The notes beneath the pieces were generated by a model, which saw only the letters and a program-made list of their open reading frames with translations, searched no databases and was not told the origin of the DNA. Source: Streptomyces zingiberis (GTDB lineage Bacteria; Actinomycetota; Actinomycetes; Streptomycetales; Streptomycetaceae). Taken from it: a stretch of DNA of 64,000 bases. The translations under genes were made by a program, and so were the position numbers. The stretch is taken from NCBI RefSeq assembly GCF_012034935.1, contig NZ_JAATEN010000021.1, forward strand, positions 60,423 through 124,422, written 5' to 3'. The first letter of the stretch is position 1; every line of letters starts with the position of its first letter. Shown piece after piece: positions 43,771-52,802 of this stretch.

Positions 43771-45306
43771 ATGACCACCCTCAGACCTGTCGTCCACCCG
43801 GGCAGGAGCATCTCCGTGCTGGCGGCCGCCGGCATCGTCGCCGCCCTCATGCAGACTCTCGTCGTACCGCTGATCGGCAGTCTGCCCACCCTGCTGAACA
43901 CCACCGCCTCCAACGCTTCCTGGGCGGTCACGGCCACGCTCCTGGCCGGCGCCGTGACCACCCCCGTCAGCGGACGGCTCGGAGACCTGTACGGCAAGCG
44001 CAGGATCCTGCTGGCCTGCTGTGTGCCGCTGGTCGTGGGGTCGGTCGTGTGCGCGCTGGCCGACTCGCTGATCCCGATGGTCGTGGGCCGCGCCCTGCAA
44101 GGCGTTGGCATGGGCATCGTTGCCCTCGGCATCAGCGCCCTGCGCGACATCATGCCCCCGGAACGCCTGGGTTCCTCGATCGCCCTCATCAGCTCGTCGC
44201 TCGGCATCGGTGGCGCACTCGGCCTGCCGTTCGCCGCGGCGGTCGCCGAGGGCGCCGACTGGCGCATCCTGTTCTGGGTCTCCGCAGCGCTCAGCGCCGT
44301 CGTCGGCGTGCTCATCTACCTGGTCATCCCCGCCACTCCCGCCCAGAAGGAGCGGACAGCCAGGTTCGACCTGCTCGGCGCCCTGGGGTTGGGCACCGGT
44401 CTGATCTGTCTGCTGCTGGGTGTCTCCAAGGGCGCCGACTGGGGATGGGGCAGCGCCACTACCCTCGTCCTCCTGATCCTTTCGCCGGTGATCCTGCTGG
44501 TCTGGGGCTGGTGGGAGCTCCACACACCCTCGCCGCTGGTCGACCTCCGCGTCACCGCGCGCCCGCTGGTGCTGGTGACCAACGCCGCCTCCTTCGTGGT
44601 GGCCTTCTCCATGTACGCCGCCGCGCTGCTGGTGCCCCAGCTGTTGCAGCTGCCCGAGAGGACCGGCTACGGCCTGGGCCAGTCCATGCTGGCCGCCGGC
44701 CTGTGGATGGCCCCCTCGGGGCTGATGATGATGGTTGTCTCCCCCCTCGGCGCGAAACTTTCCACCGCCCGGTCCCCGAAGACGACCCTCTTCGTGGGAA
44801 GCCTGGTCATCGCCCTCGGCTACGGCTCCTCGCTGCTGCTGATGGGCTCGACCTGGGGGCTGCTCATCGTCACCTGCGTTTGCAACACCGGTGTAGCCCT
44901 CGCCTACGGGGCCATGCCCGCCCTCATCATGGGCGGCGTCCCGCAGTCCGAGACGGCGTCCGCGAACAGCTTCAACACCCTTCTGCGCTCGGTGGGCACC
45001 TCCGTCGCCGCCGCGGTCGTCGGCATCATTCTGGCCCAGATGACACAGGGAGCGGGCGCGCAGCCGGTTCCCAGTGAGAGCGGGTTCCGCACCGGACTGT
45101 TGCTCGGATGCGTCGTCGCCCTGGCCGCAGCCGCGATCACCCTGGCCATCCCTTACCGCAAACCGGCCGCGAACCGGCCCGGCACCGGCGACGACGCCAC
45201 CAGTCCGACCGGCTCCGCGCCGGTCCCGAAGGCGACCGCCGCAGCCGCCGCTCCGGGCGCCCGGCCCGCGGACACACCGGCGACACGGGGGACGTCCACC
45301 GACTGA
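43771..45306 (+). CDS. MFS drug exporter (DHA2/EmrB-QacA type)
   Basis: A 511-residue transporter with about 14 hydrophobic segments. The conserved motif after helix 2 is GRLGDLYGKRRILL, and the antiporter-type GIGGALGLPFAAAV lies in helix 5. The final 50 residues are a polar, Pro/Ala-rich tail. The family uses the proton gradient to expel drugs or small metabolites. Its place between the ferredoxin reductase and the second P450 suggests that it exports the oxidised product or the toxic substrate of this unit. Confidence 0.93.
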   Translation: MTTLRPVVHPGRSISVLAAAGIVAALMQTLVVPLIGSLPTLLNTTASNASWAVTATLLAGAVTTPVSGRLGDLYGKRRILLACCVPLVVGSVVCALADSLIPMVVGRALQGVGMGIVALGISALRDIMPPERLGSSIALISSSLGIGGALGLPFAAAVAEGADWRILFWVSAALSAVVGVLIYLVIPATPAQKERTARFDLLGALGLGTGLICLLLGVSKGADWGWGSATTLVLLILSPVILLVWGWWELHTPSPLVDLRVTARPLVLVTNAASFVVAFSMYAAALLVPQLLQLPERTGYGLGQSMLAAGLWMAPSGLMMMVVSPLGAKLSTARSPKTTLFVGSLVIALGYGSSLLLMGSTWGLLIVTCVCNTGVALAYGAMPALIMGGVPQSETASANSFNTLLRSVGTSVAAAVVGIILAQMTQGAGAQPVPSESGFRTGLLLGCVVALAAAAITLAIPYRKPAANRPGTGDDATSPTGSAPVPKATAAAAAPGARPADTPATRGTSTD

Positions 45307-45368
45307 CCCGGTCACCAACACCCCCAGGCACCTTCAACCGAAGACCCCACAGACCGACGGAGAGACCC

Positions 45369-46607
45369 ATGACGCACACGCCCGCCGCGCCCGAAGCCGA
45401 CAGCCTGGGCCTGCCCGTCTTCCCCGAACCCCGTTCCTCCGCCTGCCCCTTCGCACCCTCACCCGACATGCGGGCCCTGTCCGACCATGGGCCGCTCACC
45501 CGTGTCCGCTCCTGGGGAGACAGCACTCCCTGGGTCGTGACCGGGCACGCGGAGCAGAAGGCACTGCTCTCCGACCCGCGGCTGAGCGCGCAGTTCACCC
45601 AGCCGGGCTTTCCGAGCCCCGTGGATCCCTCACACGCCCACGCCGGCGCCGCCGACCTGAGCTTCATCGGCATGGACGACCCCGAACACGCGCGGCTGCG
45701 CCGCATGGTCAGCGGCGCCTTCACCATCAAACGCGTCGAAGCGATGCGCCCCCGCGTCCAGAAGATGACCGACGAGTTCATCGACGCCCTGCTGGAGGGC
45801 CCCCGACCCGCGGACCTCGTCCAGGACCTCGCTTTGCCGATCCCGTCCCTGGTCATCTCCGAACTGCTCGGCGTTCCCTACCAGGACCACGAGTTCTTCC
45901 AGAGCAACAGCAAGACCATCGTCTCCGCAGTCGCCACCCCCCAGGACCGGCACACGGCCCACACCAACCTCGCCGCCTACCTCGACGACCTCGTCGGCCG
46001 CAAACTCAAGGAGCCCGGCGACGACCTCCTCTCCAGCCTCTGCGCCCAGATCGAGGCCGGAGAACTCACCCGCCGCGAGTCCGTCACCATGGGCGTCCTG
46101 CTTCTCCTCGGCGGACACGAGACCACCGCCAACATGATCAGCCTCGGAACCCTCCTGCTCCTGCAACACCCCGACCAGCTCGCGGTCATCCGGGACACGG
46201 ACAATCCCGCCGTCATCCGTGACGCCGTCGAGGAACTCCTGCGCTACCTCTCCATCGCTCATCTCGGCCGCCGTCGCACCGCGCTGGAGGACATCGACAT
46301 CGCCGGCCACACCATTCGCGGCGGAGAAGGCGTCATCCTCCTCGGCGAACTCGCCAACCGCGACCCGGCCGTCTTTCCCGACCCCGACCGTCTCGACATC
46401 ACCCGCAATGCACGCCGGCACCAGGCATTCGGCGCCGGAACCCACCACTGCGTCGGCCAGCCCCTGGCTCGCATGGAACTCCAGGTCGTCTACCACACCC
46501 TGTTCCGCCGCATCCCCACCCTCCGGACCGTCGATGACCTCAACACCATCCCCTTCAAATACGACGCCGTCATCTACGGCCTCCACGCCCTGCCCGTCAC
46601 CTGGTAA
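45369..46607 (+). CDS. Cytochrome P450 (second of cassette; CYP105-like)
   Basis: A 412-residue P450. The I-helix motif is LGGHETTAN, the ExxR motif is in VEELLRYL, and the heme loop FGAGTHHCVGQPLARMELQ has the axial Cys361. The start motif (FPEPRSSACPFAPSPDMRAL) and loop resemble CYP105-type enzymes, often broad-range hydroxylases, but no subfamily can be fixed by eye. It differs clearly from the first P450 of the cassette. It is the last gene of the unit and shares its redox partners. Confidence 0.95.
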   Translation: MTHTPAAPEADSLGLPVFPEPRSSACPFAPSPDMRALSDHGPLTRVRSWGDSTPWVVTGHAEQKALLSDPRLSAQFTQPGFPSPVDPSHAHAGAADLSFIGMDDPEHARLRRMVSGAFTIKRVEAMRPRVQKMTDEFIDALLEGPRPADLVQDLALPIPSLVISELLGVPYQDHEFFQSNSKTIVSAVATPQDRHTAHTNLAAYLDDLVGRKLKEPGDDLLSSLCAQIEAGELTRRESVTMGVLLLLGGHETTANMISLGTLLLLQHPDQLAVIRDTDNPAVIRDAVEELLRYLSIAHLGRRRTALEDIDIAGHTIRGGEGVILLGELANRDPAVFPDPDRLDITRNARRHQAFGAGTHHCVGQPLARMELQVVYHTLFRRIPTLRTVDDLNTIPFKYDAVIYGLHALPVTW

Positions 46608-46688
46608 CCGGCGGGCAGAGGAGTCTGTGAACTTTCCCGAACCCGAAAACGCGCCAGCTACTTGACACGGGACACACAGGCGATCCGG

Positions 46689-47146
46689 CCCGGAAATGCT
46701 CCGGAACTGCTGGTCGGAGCTGGGACACCGGTGGACATATCGGGAGTGAGGCGGCAATTCGGCGTGCTGTCCGCCCGGACACCGAGGAGGGCGCCTGACC
46801 TGCATCCGTCCTGGTCAGGCGCCCTCCGTCGACTCTCTAGAAGAAGCTCAGCTTCTTCGGGGAGTACGACACCAGGATTCTTCGTCTGCTGACGGTACAT
46901 CGCGCTTGGCGCGTTGACCAGGGAAAACGGAGGCGGGGTGGGGGACGGGCGGAGCATTGGCCCGCGTATGGTCCGGATCTTGGTCCTGATCGAGGGGGTG
47001 GGCCTGCGGCCCTGGGGGATAGGCCTGCACGAAGGTGCACCAGACGCCTCGCTTGCCCTGTCGGCACCGCTTCTGGCGGCCTGGCTCCGAAGGCTTGGCC
47101 GGAGCGGCCTCGCTTCCGGCTCACCTCCGCTCGCGCGGAGAGGGCA
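46689..47146 (+). repeat. Long direct repeat, copy 1
   Basis: This stretch is homologous to 60166-60610 in the same orientation, with scattered substitutions and small indels. Shared landmarks are a hairpin built on GGTCAGGCGCCCTC, a second small hairpin GAAGAAGC-N3-GCTTCTTC (46851-46869), then CATCGCGCTTGGCGCGTTGACC, GGCCCGCGTATGGTCCGG and GGATAGGCCTGCACGAAGGT. It replaces the expected N-terminus of the ATP-grasp gene on its right. No intact ORF spans it. Confidence 0.8.
46786..46829. terminator. Hairpin at the left repeat
   Basis: A perfect stem of about 14-15 base pairs: GAGGGCGCCTGACC pairs with GGTCAGGCGCCCTC across a 12-base loop. It lies 180 bases after the second P450 and could end that transcript. 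The corresponding hairpin is partly kept in the right-hand repeat copy. Confidence 0.55.
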
Positions 47147-47224
47147 AGCGTCGCCGCCGTCTACGGCGTCGTCCTCATCACCGGTGAGGAGCCGTCGTGG
47201 GAGGTCCCGTACATCCGTGACTGC

Positions 47225-48409
47225 GTGATCGTGCCCGACCCGACGGACCAGGCGGCGCTGTCCGCAGCGGGCCGGACGCTGGCCGATCGTCACGATGTCG
47301 CCGGGGTGTTCACCTGGACGGAGTGGTACCTCGTCCCGGTCGCCCGCCTCGCACGCGAACTCGGCCTGCCCACTGTGTCACCGGACACGATGCGGGCCTG
47401 CCGCGACAAGGCCGCCGCAAGGCGCCTGTTCGCCCGCCACGGCGTGCCCTCGGCCGTGTCGGTGAGTGTCCGTACCGCCGAGGAGGCACATGCCGCTGCC
47501 GAGCGCATCGGCTACCCGGTCGTCGTGAAACCTGCTGCTCACGCGGCCAGCATCGGCGTGATCCGCGCCGACACCCCCGCTCAGCTCGCGACGGCCTACT
47601 CGTCCGCCGGCCGGGCCGCGGCCCGGGGACTGGAAAGCACCGACGTGCTGATCGAGGAGTACCTCGACGGCCCCGAGATCTCCGTCGAGTCCGTCACCTA
47701 CCGCGGCGAGACCACCGTCGTCGCCATCACCCGCAAGACCGTCAGCGAGCCTCCGCACTTCGAGGAAATCGCGCACTCCGTCGACGCCGCGGACCCCCTC
47801 CTCGCCCACGTCGCTCCCACCGCACGGCACGCCCTCCGAGCCCTGGGCGTCACGGAGGGCGTCAGCCACGTCGAGATGCGCCTCGTCGACGGACGGCCCC
47901 GGCTCATCGAGGTCAACGGACGACTGGCCGGAGACATGATCGGCCACCTGGTCCGCCTGGCCACCGGCATCGACCTGCCGCGCGCCGCGGCCGACATCGC
48001 TTGCGGCCACGCCCCCGACCTCACCCGCCCCAGGTCCTTCGCTGCCTCGATCCGGCTGATCTACCCCGAGACCTCAGGCACGCTCACCGACCTCCGTTTC
48101 GACGGCCCGGACCCCACCTGGCCGGACCGGTTCCACTTCCAGCACCACCCCGGTGCCCGGCTCGTCCTGCCCGCGGACGGCGGCGACATGTTCACCGCCC
48201 GGATCGGCTACCTCATCACCACCGGCCCCACCACCGAGACCGCCACCACCCGCGCCGTCCCACGGCAGGCCGGCCCGGAGGGCTCACGACCTCTCAGCGC
48301 CGCCACACCCCCTACCGGCCGATCCCGTTCATACAGCGGCATCTGCCGCTTCAATTTGGGCCTCGGGCCGTACCGCGCACCCGTGTTGATGGCCCGTTGC
48401 CGTCGTTGA
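47225..48409 (+). CDS. ATP-grasp domain protein, probably truncated at both ends
   Basis: A 394-codon frame. The ATP-grasp core is convincing: MRACRDKAAARRLFARHGVP, YPVVVKPAAHAASIGV, VLIEEYLDGPEISVESV and the metal-binding HVEMRLVDGRPRLIEVNGRLAGD. The frame also reads coding-like for about 25 codons before the GTG (to about 47150), where it stops at the end of the long repeat, so the first strand of the pre-ATP-grasp fold is lost. After YLITTGP (about 48235) the rest is low-complexity. Relatives are carboxylate-amine ligases of peptide metabolism. Activity is doubtful. Confidence 0.7.
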   Translation: MIVPDPTDQAALSAAGRTLADRHDVAGVFTWTEWYLVPVARLARELGLPTVSPDTMRACRDKAAARRLFARHGVPSAVSVSVRTAEEAHAAAERIGYPVVVKPAAHAASIGVIRADTPAQLATAYSSAGRAAARGLESTDVLIEEYLDGPEISVESVTYRGETTVVAITRKTVSEPPHFEEIAHSVDAADPLLAHVAPTARHALRALGVTEGVSHVEMRLVDGRPRLIEVNGRLAGDMIGHLVRLATGIDLPRAAADIACGHAPDLTRPRSFAASIRLIYPETSGTLTDLRFDGPDPTWPDRFHFQHHPGARLVLPADGGDMFTARIGYLITTGPTTETATTRAVPRQAGPEGSRPLSAATPPTGRSRSYSGICRFNLGLGPYRAPVLMARCRR

Positions 48410-48486
48410 CGGAGGGCTGGCCGGCGGACAAGCTCATACCGGGTTACGGCAGTGCACCTCGGATCTGGCAACTGAGGGGATCGCTG

Positions 48487-48556
48487 ATGCGGAAGTTCAC
48501 CATGTTGGGCAAGCGCAAGGCGGTGCTCGGCATGATCGGGACTGTCGTTCTGGTTG
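48487..48556 (+). pseudogene. Signal-peptide stub of a lost secreted protein
   Basis: An ATG at 48487 with a GAGGGGA ribosome site starts MRKFTMLGKRKAVLGMIG followed by TVVLVAT, a good signal peptide. The frame then runs into the 3' end of the convergent methyltransferase, where coding character ends. Only the export signal of a former secreted protein seems to remain. Confidence 0.45.
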
Positions 48557-49315
48557 CTACTCGGACTGCAGGACGAAGAACAGGAAGGACAGGAAGCGCG
48601 GCATGGCCGCGATGGCCTCGGGAAACAGCTCGCGGGCGGCGGGATCAGGATCCGGCTCGCTGATGACCGTGATCCGGAAACCGGCCCCGGTGAAAGCCTC
48701 GATCATCGCGTGCAGCGGCCTGTGCCAGCGACTCACCAGGGCGGTCTGGCTGCCTATGGTCCACTCTACGGTCCATCTGGTGGTGTCGAAGTAGTTGCAT
48801 GCGGCCTCGCGGCCGGCCTCGCGGTGTATGAGGTTGACGGCAAAGGGATGGTCGACAGACGCGATCAGCCGGCCACCGGGCTTGAGTACGCGTCGCAGCT
48901 CGGCCAGCGCCGGCCCCCAGTCCTCCAGGTAGTGCAGCACCAGCGACGCGACCACATCATCGAACGCGTCATCAGGGTAAGGAAGCGGACTGCCCAGGTC
49001 CGCCACCTGGAGGTCCGCACCGTCGCCGAGCCGCCGCCGGGCCAGCTCCAGCATCCCGGCGCTCGAGTCGAAGCCACTCACCATGGCGCCACGGTCGCGC
49101 AGCGCGGCAAACAGGAGCCCCGATCCGCAGCCGGCGTCGAGGATCCGCCGCCCGGCCACGTCGCCAGCGAGGGCCAGCATCGCGGGACGCTCGTAGTAGG
49201 CATTGACCAGGTTGGTTTCATTCACGGCCGTGTACGCCTCGGCGAAGCCGTCGTAGTCGTTGACCTTCGGTGAATCCACCCCCACCGCGGACGGCGAGAC
49301 CAGCCTGACGGACAT
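48557..49315 (-). CDS. SAM-dependent class I methyltransferase
   Basis: About 252 residues. The SAM-binding motif is ILDAGCGSGLLFAAL, followed by GFDSSAGMLELARRR, DLGSPLPYPDDAFDDVVASLVLHYLEDW and the post-motif LKPGGRLIASVDHP. It is of the Methyltransf_11 type that modifies small molecules. The N-terminus typical for this group (VNDYDGFAEAYTAVNETNLVNAYYE) suggests a start near 49315 or slightly later; 49345 and 49393 are also open and no ribosome site decides. No partner gene is close. The substrate is unknown. Confidence 0.85.
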   Translation of the reverse strand: MSVRLVSPSAVGVDSPKVNDYDGFAEAYTAVNETNLVNAYYERPAMLALAGDVAGRRILDAGCGSGLLFAALRDRGAMVSGFDSSAGMLELARRRLGDGADLQVADLGSPLPYPDDAFDDVVASLVLHYLEDWGPALAELRRVLKPGGRLIASVDHPFAVNLIHREAGREAACNYFDTTRWTVEWTIGSQTALVSRWHRPLHAMIEAFTGAGFRITVISEPDPDPAARELFPEAIAAMPRFLSFLFFVLQSE

Positions 49316-49493
49316 CACGGGCTTTTGGTGCTCGCTGGAGATCATGGTGCGGGAGACGTGTGCTGCATCAGTGCGGTTCCTGGCTGCGGCCAACTGCTGC
49401 GGGGCGTCGTCGTACGGGTCGATCTCCTCTACCCGGGAGTCCTCTCCCTGTCCGGGCCACGTTCGGTGCGGCGGGCCCTCCCAGGAGACAGCA

Positions 49494-49613
49494 GGCGCCC
49501 CCGGCTTGGGCCCGGCCCACCGGTTCGTCGATGAGCTGGTCGTCCAACGCCCTGGACGGCTGCGGCTCAGGCGTCTCGACGGACTGCGTCTCGGTCACGT
49601 TCTCACTGGTCAT
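49494..49613 (-). mobile_element. IS256-family transposase N-terminal fragment
   Basis: About 40 codons from an ATG at 49613 match the start of streptomycete IS256 transposases: MTSENVTETQS and RALDDQLIDEPVGRAQA (usual form LDDQLIDELVGRAQA). After that the frame loses similarity. No inverted repeat or target duplication was recognised. It marks the left part of the island as a site of past transposition. Confidence 0.7.
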
Positions 49614-50140
49614 CGATGCATCTTCCTTGATCAGGAGTTGCACCGAACGTCTTACGGTCCCCCTTTCCCGGCCTCGCCGCTGCCCTGTGTTGCTACAAAC
49701 GACTCACCCGCCTCGCCACGTAGGCCGCTGTCTGAAATCCTCGCTCACAAGCGCCGCCGGGCCGGCCACTCCGGGCCTGGGTGCTTGAGGTCTTCTGTTG
49801 CCTGCCGTCATCTGTGTGCAGGGGGAGCTGGCGTGGTGAACATCCCGTCCGCGGCGACCGTGTCGTTCCGGCGCAGTGCTCCTGGTCGGCGTGCTGTTCG
49901 CCCACGACTCCATCGTCTTCCGGGTCGGTGGGCGGTACCACGGCGTGCGGAAGTGCCCTCTGACAGGCGATCTTGTGCCAGGTGACGGTGACCGGCCCGT
50001 TCCCCGCCGAACCGCTCTTCCCGGCGGGTGAGGGGCCTGCCGACCTGGGACGCCGGCCGACGACGGGGTGCATGCCGGGTGGCCTTGGCCTTGGCCTGGC
50101 AGCCGGCGGAGTCCCCGGACGCCGGGGTGGGCCGTCGTTG
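49614..50140. other. Non-coding stretch beside the IS256 fragment
   Basis: About 530 bases between the IS256 fragment and the end of the second methyltransferase. Short frames in both directions lack domain character. It is probably eroded insertion-sequence or intergenic debris. No hairpin or repeat stands out. Confidence 0.4.
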
Positions 50141-50998
50141 TCAGGGGGTCTTCACGGCGTTGACCATGGTGTACCCCATCTTGTCCCGGCACAGGGTGAG
50201 GATGCGCGGGTAGACGGTGTCGAGCTGCGCCATGGCGTCGGTGCCCACCAGCTGCGCGATCTGGGTGCGCCTCGCGGTGAACAGACGCGGGATCAACTCG
50301 TAGGTGGGCTTGAACTCCCGGGACATGTCGCGTGTCCCCCGGATGGTGAAGCCGGCCTCGCCGAGCATGCGGGAGTAGTCCCCGGGACCGGCGGGCAGAC
50401 GGGAGAGGGCGAACGCGGCCTGGAAGAGTTGGACCTCCTCGGGAGTGAAGGGCACGGCTTCGTAGCAGTCCGCGAGGACGAAGCGGCCTCCGGGCCGCAG
50501 CACCCGCCGGACCTCGCGGATCGCGGCGGGGCGGTCGGAGAAGTGGGCGAAGGACTCGATCGCCCAGGCGGCGTCGAAGGAGCCGGACTCCTGGGGGAGA
50601 GCCATGGCGTCGGCCTGCTCGAAGGTGACCCGGTCGGCCACTCCCGCCTTCACGGCGCGGTCGCGGCCGGCCTCAACCTGCGCGGCGCTGACCGTCACGC
50701 CGAGCACGTTCGCGCCCGATTCGGTGCCGATCCGCACGGTGGGCCGGCCCGTCCCGCAGCCGATGTCCACCATGTGCTGTCCCGGCAGCAGCCCGACCAC
50801 GTTGATGAGGGTGGAGGTCCAGGAGTCCTGGGCCCGAGTGAGTTCCTCCCACATCTCCTCGGCCGTCGCCACCTCCGTCTCTGTCCGCACACCGTCGGCC
50901 CACATGCCCATGTGCATGCTGTCGCCCATGGTCAGGCCGTACAGGCCCCCGAAACGGTCGTACCATTCGCCGACCTCCGGCGCCGATGGATCCCTCAT
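50141..50998 (-). CDS. SAM-dependent methyltransferase (cyclopropane/terpene C-methyltransferase-like)
   Basis: A 285-residue methyltransferase. WYDRFGGLYGLTMGDSMHMGMW near the start, then MVDIGCGTGRPTVRIG (SAM motif), GVTVSAAQVEAGRDRA, DAAWAIESFAHFSDRP and LRPGGRFVLADCYE. The MHMGMW block is typical of the group with geranyl-diphosphate, sterol and mycosporine C- or N-methyltransferases. No terpene synthase is nearby. The ATG at 50998 opens the domain correctly. It stands alone on the minus strand, 280 bases from the tctA stop. Confidence 0.88.
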   Translation of the reverse strand: MRDPSAPEVGEWYDRFGGLYGLTMGDSMHMGMWADGVRTETEVATAEEMWEELTRAQDSWTSTLINVVGLLPGQHMVDIGCGTGRPTVRIGTESGANVLGVTVSAAQVEAGRDRAVKAGVADRVTFEQADAMALPQESGSFDAAWAIESFAHFSDRPAAIREVRRVLRPGGRFVLADCYEAVPFTPEEVQLFQAAFALSRLPAGPGDYSRMLGEAGFTIRGTRDMSREFKPTYELIPRLFTARRTQIAQLVGTDAMAQLDTVYPRILTLCRDKMGYTMVNAVKTP

Positions 50999-51278
50999 GT
51001 CCCGCTCCTCGCGTCAGGACGGCCCACCGAGCAGGCCGTCGCCGCCGGACCGGCCCAGCCGACCGCCCCTGCTGCCTCCACCACTTCCCCGGAACGCGCC
51101 TGGGCGAGGGCCATACGGCGGGGCGCACGGAAGCGCGGACGGGAGCCATGCACGTGGCCGCCGGGGTCTGAAGCCTCCCCGCGACCACGGATGCCTCACC
51201 CGGGACCTCGCCGGAGCCCCCGCGCCCCTGCACGGGCCCGGGGAGGTGCGCGGACTGCTGCGCGCCCGGTGCGGTCGC

Positions 51279-52802
51279 TCAGGCCGCCGGGCCCGCGGCC
51301 GCGGTGGCCCGGCGGCGGGCCCGGGCGCGCTGGATCAGCAGACCAGTGACACCGAGCACGAGCACCAGATACAGGACGATGGTGATCGGGCTCGACACGA
51401 GCACCGTCGGGTCGCCCTCGCTGACCGCCATCGCCCGGCGGAACTCTGTCTCGGCGAGCGGGCCGAGGATGACCGCGATCAGGACGGGTGCCACGGGCAG
51501 CCCGTAGCGGCGCATGGCGAAGCCCAGGAGCCCGATGGCCAGCACCAGGACGAGATCGAGGATCTTGCTGCTGGTCGCGTACACGCCCAGCATCGCGAAC
51601 ACGGTGATCCCGCTGTAGAGGTAGTGGCGCGGCACCTTCAGGAGCTTCGCCCAGAGCGGCGCGAAGGGGAGGTTCAGTACCAGCAGCACGACCATGGCCA
51701 CGAAAAAGCTGGCCAGCAGCGCCCATACCAGGTCACTGGCGCGCTCGAAGAGGAGCGGGCCCGGCTGGAGGCCGTACTGGCGGAAGGCGGCGAGCAGCAC
51801 GGCGGCCGTCGCCGAGGTCGGCAGGCCCAGGGCGAGCAGGGCGCCCATCGCGGTGCCGGCGGTGGCGTTGCCCGCCGCCTCCGGTCCGGCCACGCCCTGG
51901 ATGGCACCCCTGCCGAACAGGGAGTCCTTGCGGCGCGAGCCGAGCCGGCGCTCGGTGCCGTAGGCGAGGAAGGTGGGGACCTCCGATCCGCCGACGGGGA
52001 TGATGCCGAACGGCACGCCGATGGCAGTGCCGCGCAGCCATGCGGGCATCGCGAGGCGGATCTCCTTGCGGGACAGCCACAGACGGCCCGTGGAGGGCAT
52101 CACCTGCAGGTCCTCCTTGGTGCCGCGCCGTGCGGCGACCGCGATGACCTCGCCGAGGGCGAGCAGCCCGACCGTGATCACCACGATGTTGATGCCGTCG
52201 AACAGTTCCGGCAGGCCCCCGGTGAAGCGGGCGGCGCCGGACATGCCGTCGACGCCCACCAGACTGATGGCGAGACCGATCACCAGGGCGGCCAGACCGC
52301 GCAGGATCGACTCGCTGACCACGGCGGAGATCGCGACGAACGCGAACACGGCGAGCGCCAGGTACTCGGCGGGGCCGAAGATCGTGGCAAGTTCGGCCAG
52401 GTAGGGGGCAAAGAACACCACGAGCACGGAGGAGAGGATGCCGCCGATGAACGCTCCGATGGCCGCGGTTGCCAGCGCCTGGGCCGCGCGGCCCGACTTC
52501 GCCATCCGGTGGCCCTCGATGGATCCGGCGATCGCGGTGCTGTTGCCGGGGGTGTTCATGAGGATGCCTGCGGTCGAGTCGCCGAACAGTCCGCCGAAGA
52601 GCACGCCGGCGAACATGATGAACGCGCCGACCGGGTCGAGCGAGAAGGTCACGGGCAGCAGCAGCGCCACCGCCATGGCTGAGCCGAGGCCGGGCAGTAC
52701 GCCCACGGCTGTGCCCAGCAGGGCGCCGACCAGCACCCACAGCATGTTCATCGGCGTCAGGATCGTGAGGAACCCGTCGCCGAGATTGCCTAGAGACTCC
52801 AT
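51279..52802 (-). CDS. tctA: Tripartite tricarboxylate transporter, large membrane subunit TctA
   Basis: A 507-residue membrane protein with about 11-12 helices. Family motifs are GVLPGLGSAMAVALLLPVTF, FGDSTAGILMNTPGNSTAIA, and the second-half repeat VAGPEAAGNATAGTAMGALLALGLP. TctA forms the pathway that couples substrate binding by TctC to the ion gradient. The ATG at 52802 overlaps the TctB stop by one base. Substrates of the family are citrate, other tricarboxylates and many dicarboxylic or aromatic acids, so only the class can be inferred. Confidence 0.95.
   Translation of the reverse strand: MESLGNLGDGFLTILTPMNMLWVLVGALLGTAVGVLPGLGSAMAVALLLPVTFSLDPVGAFIMFAGVLFGGLFGDSTAGILMNTPGNSTAIAGSIEGHRMAKSGRAAQALATAAIGAFIGGILSSVLVVFFAPYLAELATIFGPAEYLALAVFAFVAISAVVSESILRGLAALVIGLAISLVGVDGMSGAARFTGGLPELFDGINIVVITVGLLALGEVIAVAARRGTKEDLQVMPSTGRLWLSRKEIRLAMPAWLRGTAIGVPFGIIPVGGSEVPTFLAYGTERRLGSRRKDSLFGRGAIQGVAGPEAAGNATAGTAMGALLALGLPTSATAAVLLAAFRQYGLQPGPLLFERASDLVWALLASFFVAMVVLLVLNLPFAPLWAKLLKVPRHYLYSGITVFAMLGVYATSSKILDLVLVLAIGLLGFAMRRYGLPVAPVLIAVILGPLAETEFRRAMAVSEGDPTVLVSSPITIVLYLVLVLGVTGLLIQRARARRRATAAAGPAA

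Noticed and set aside
43744..45321. 525-codon frame opposite the MFS transporter
   Set aside because: Gly/Asp/His/Gln-rich shadow, typical of the strand opposite a membrane protein gene.
40381..46607. Antibiotic biosynthetic gene cluster
   Set aside because: No polyketide, peptide, terpene or other core synthase is present. The set fits oxidation and export of an existing compound.
50604..52682. 692-codon plus-strand frame opposite tctA
   Set aside because: Low-complexity shadow. TctA motifs on the minus strand are unambiguous.
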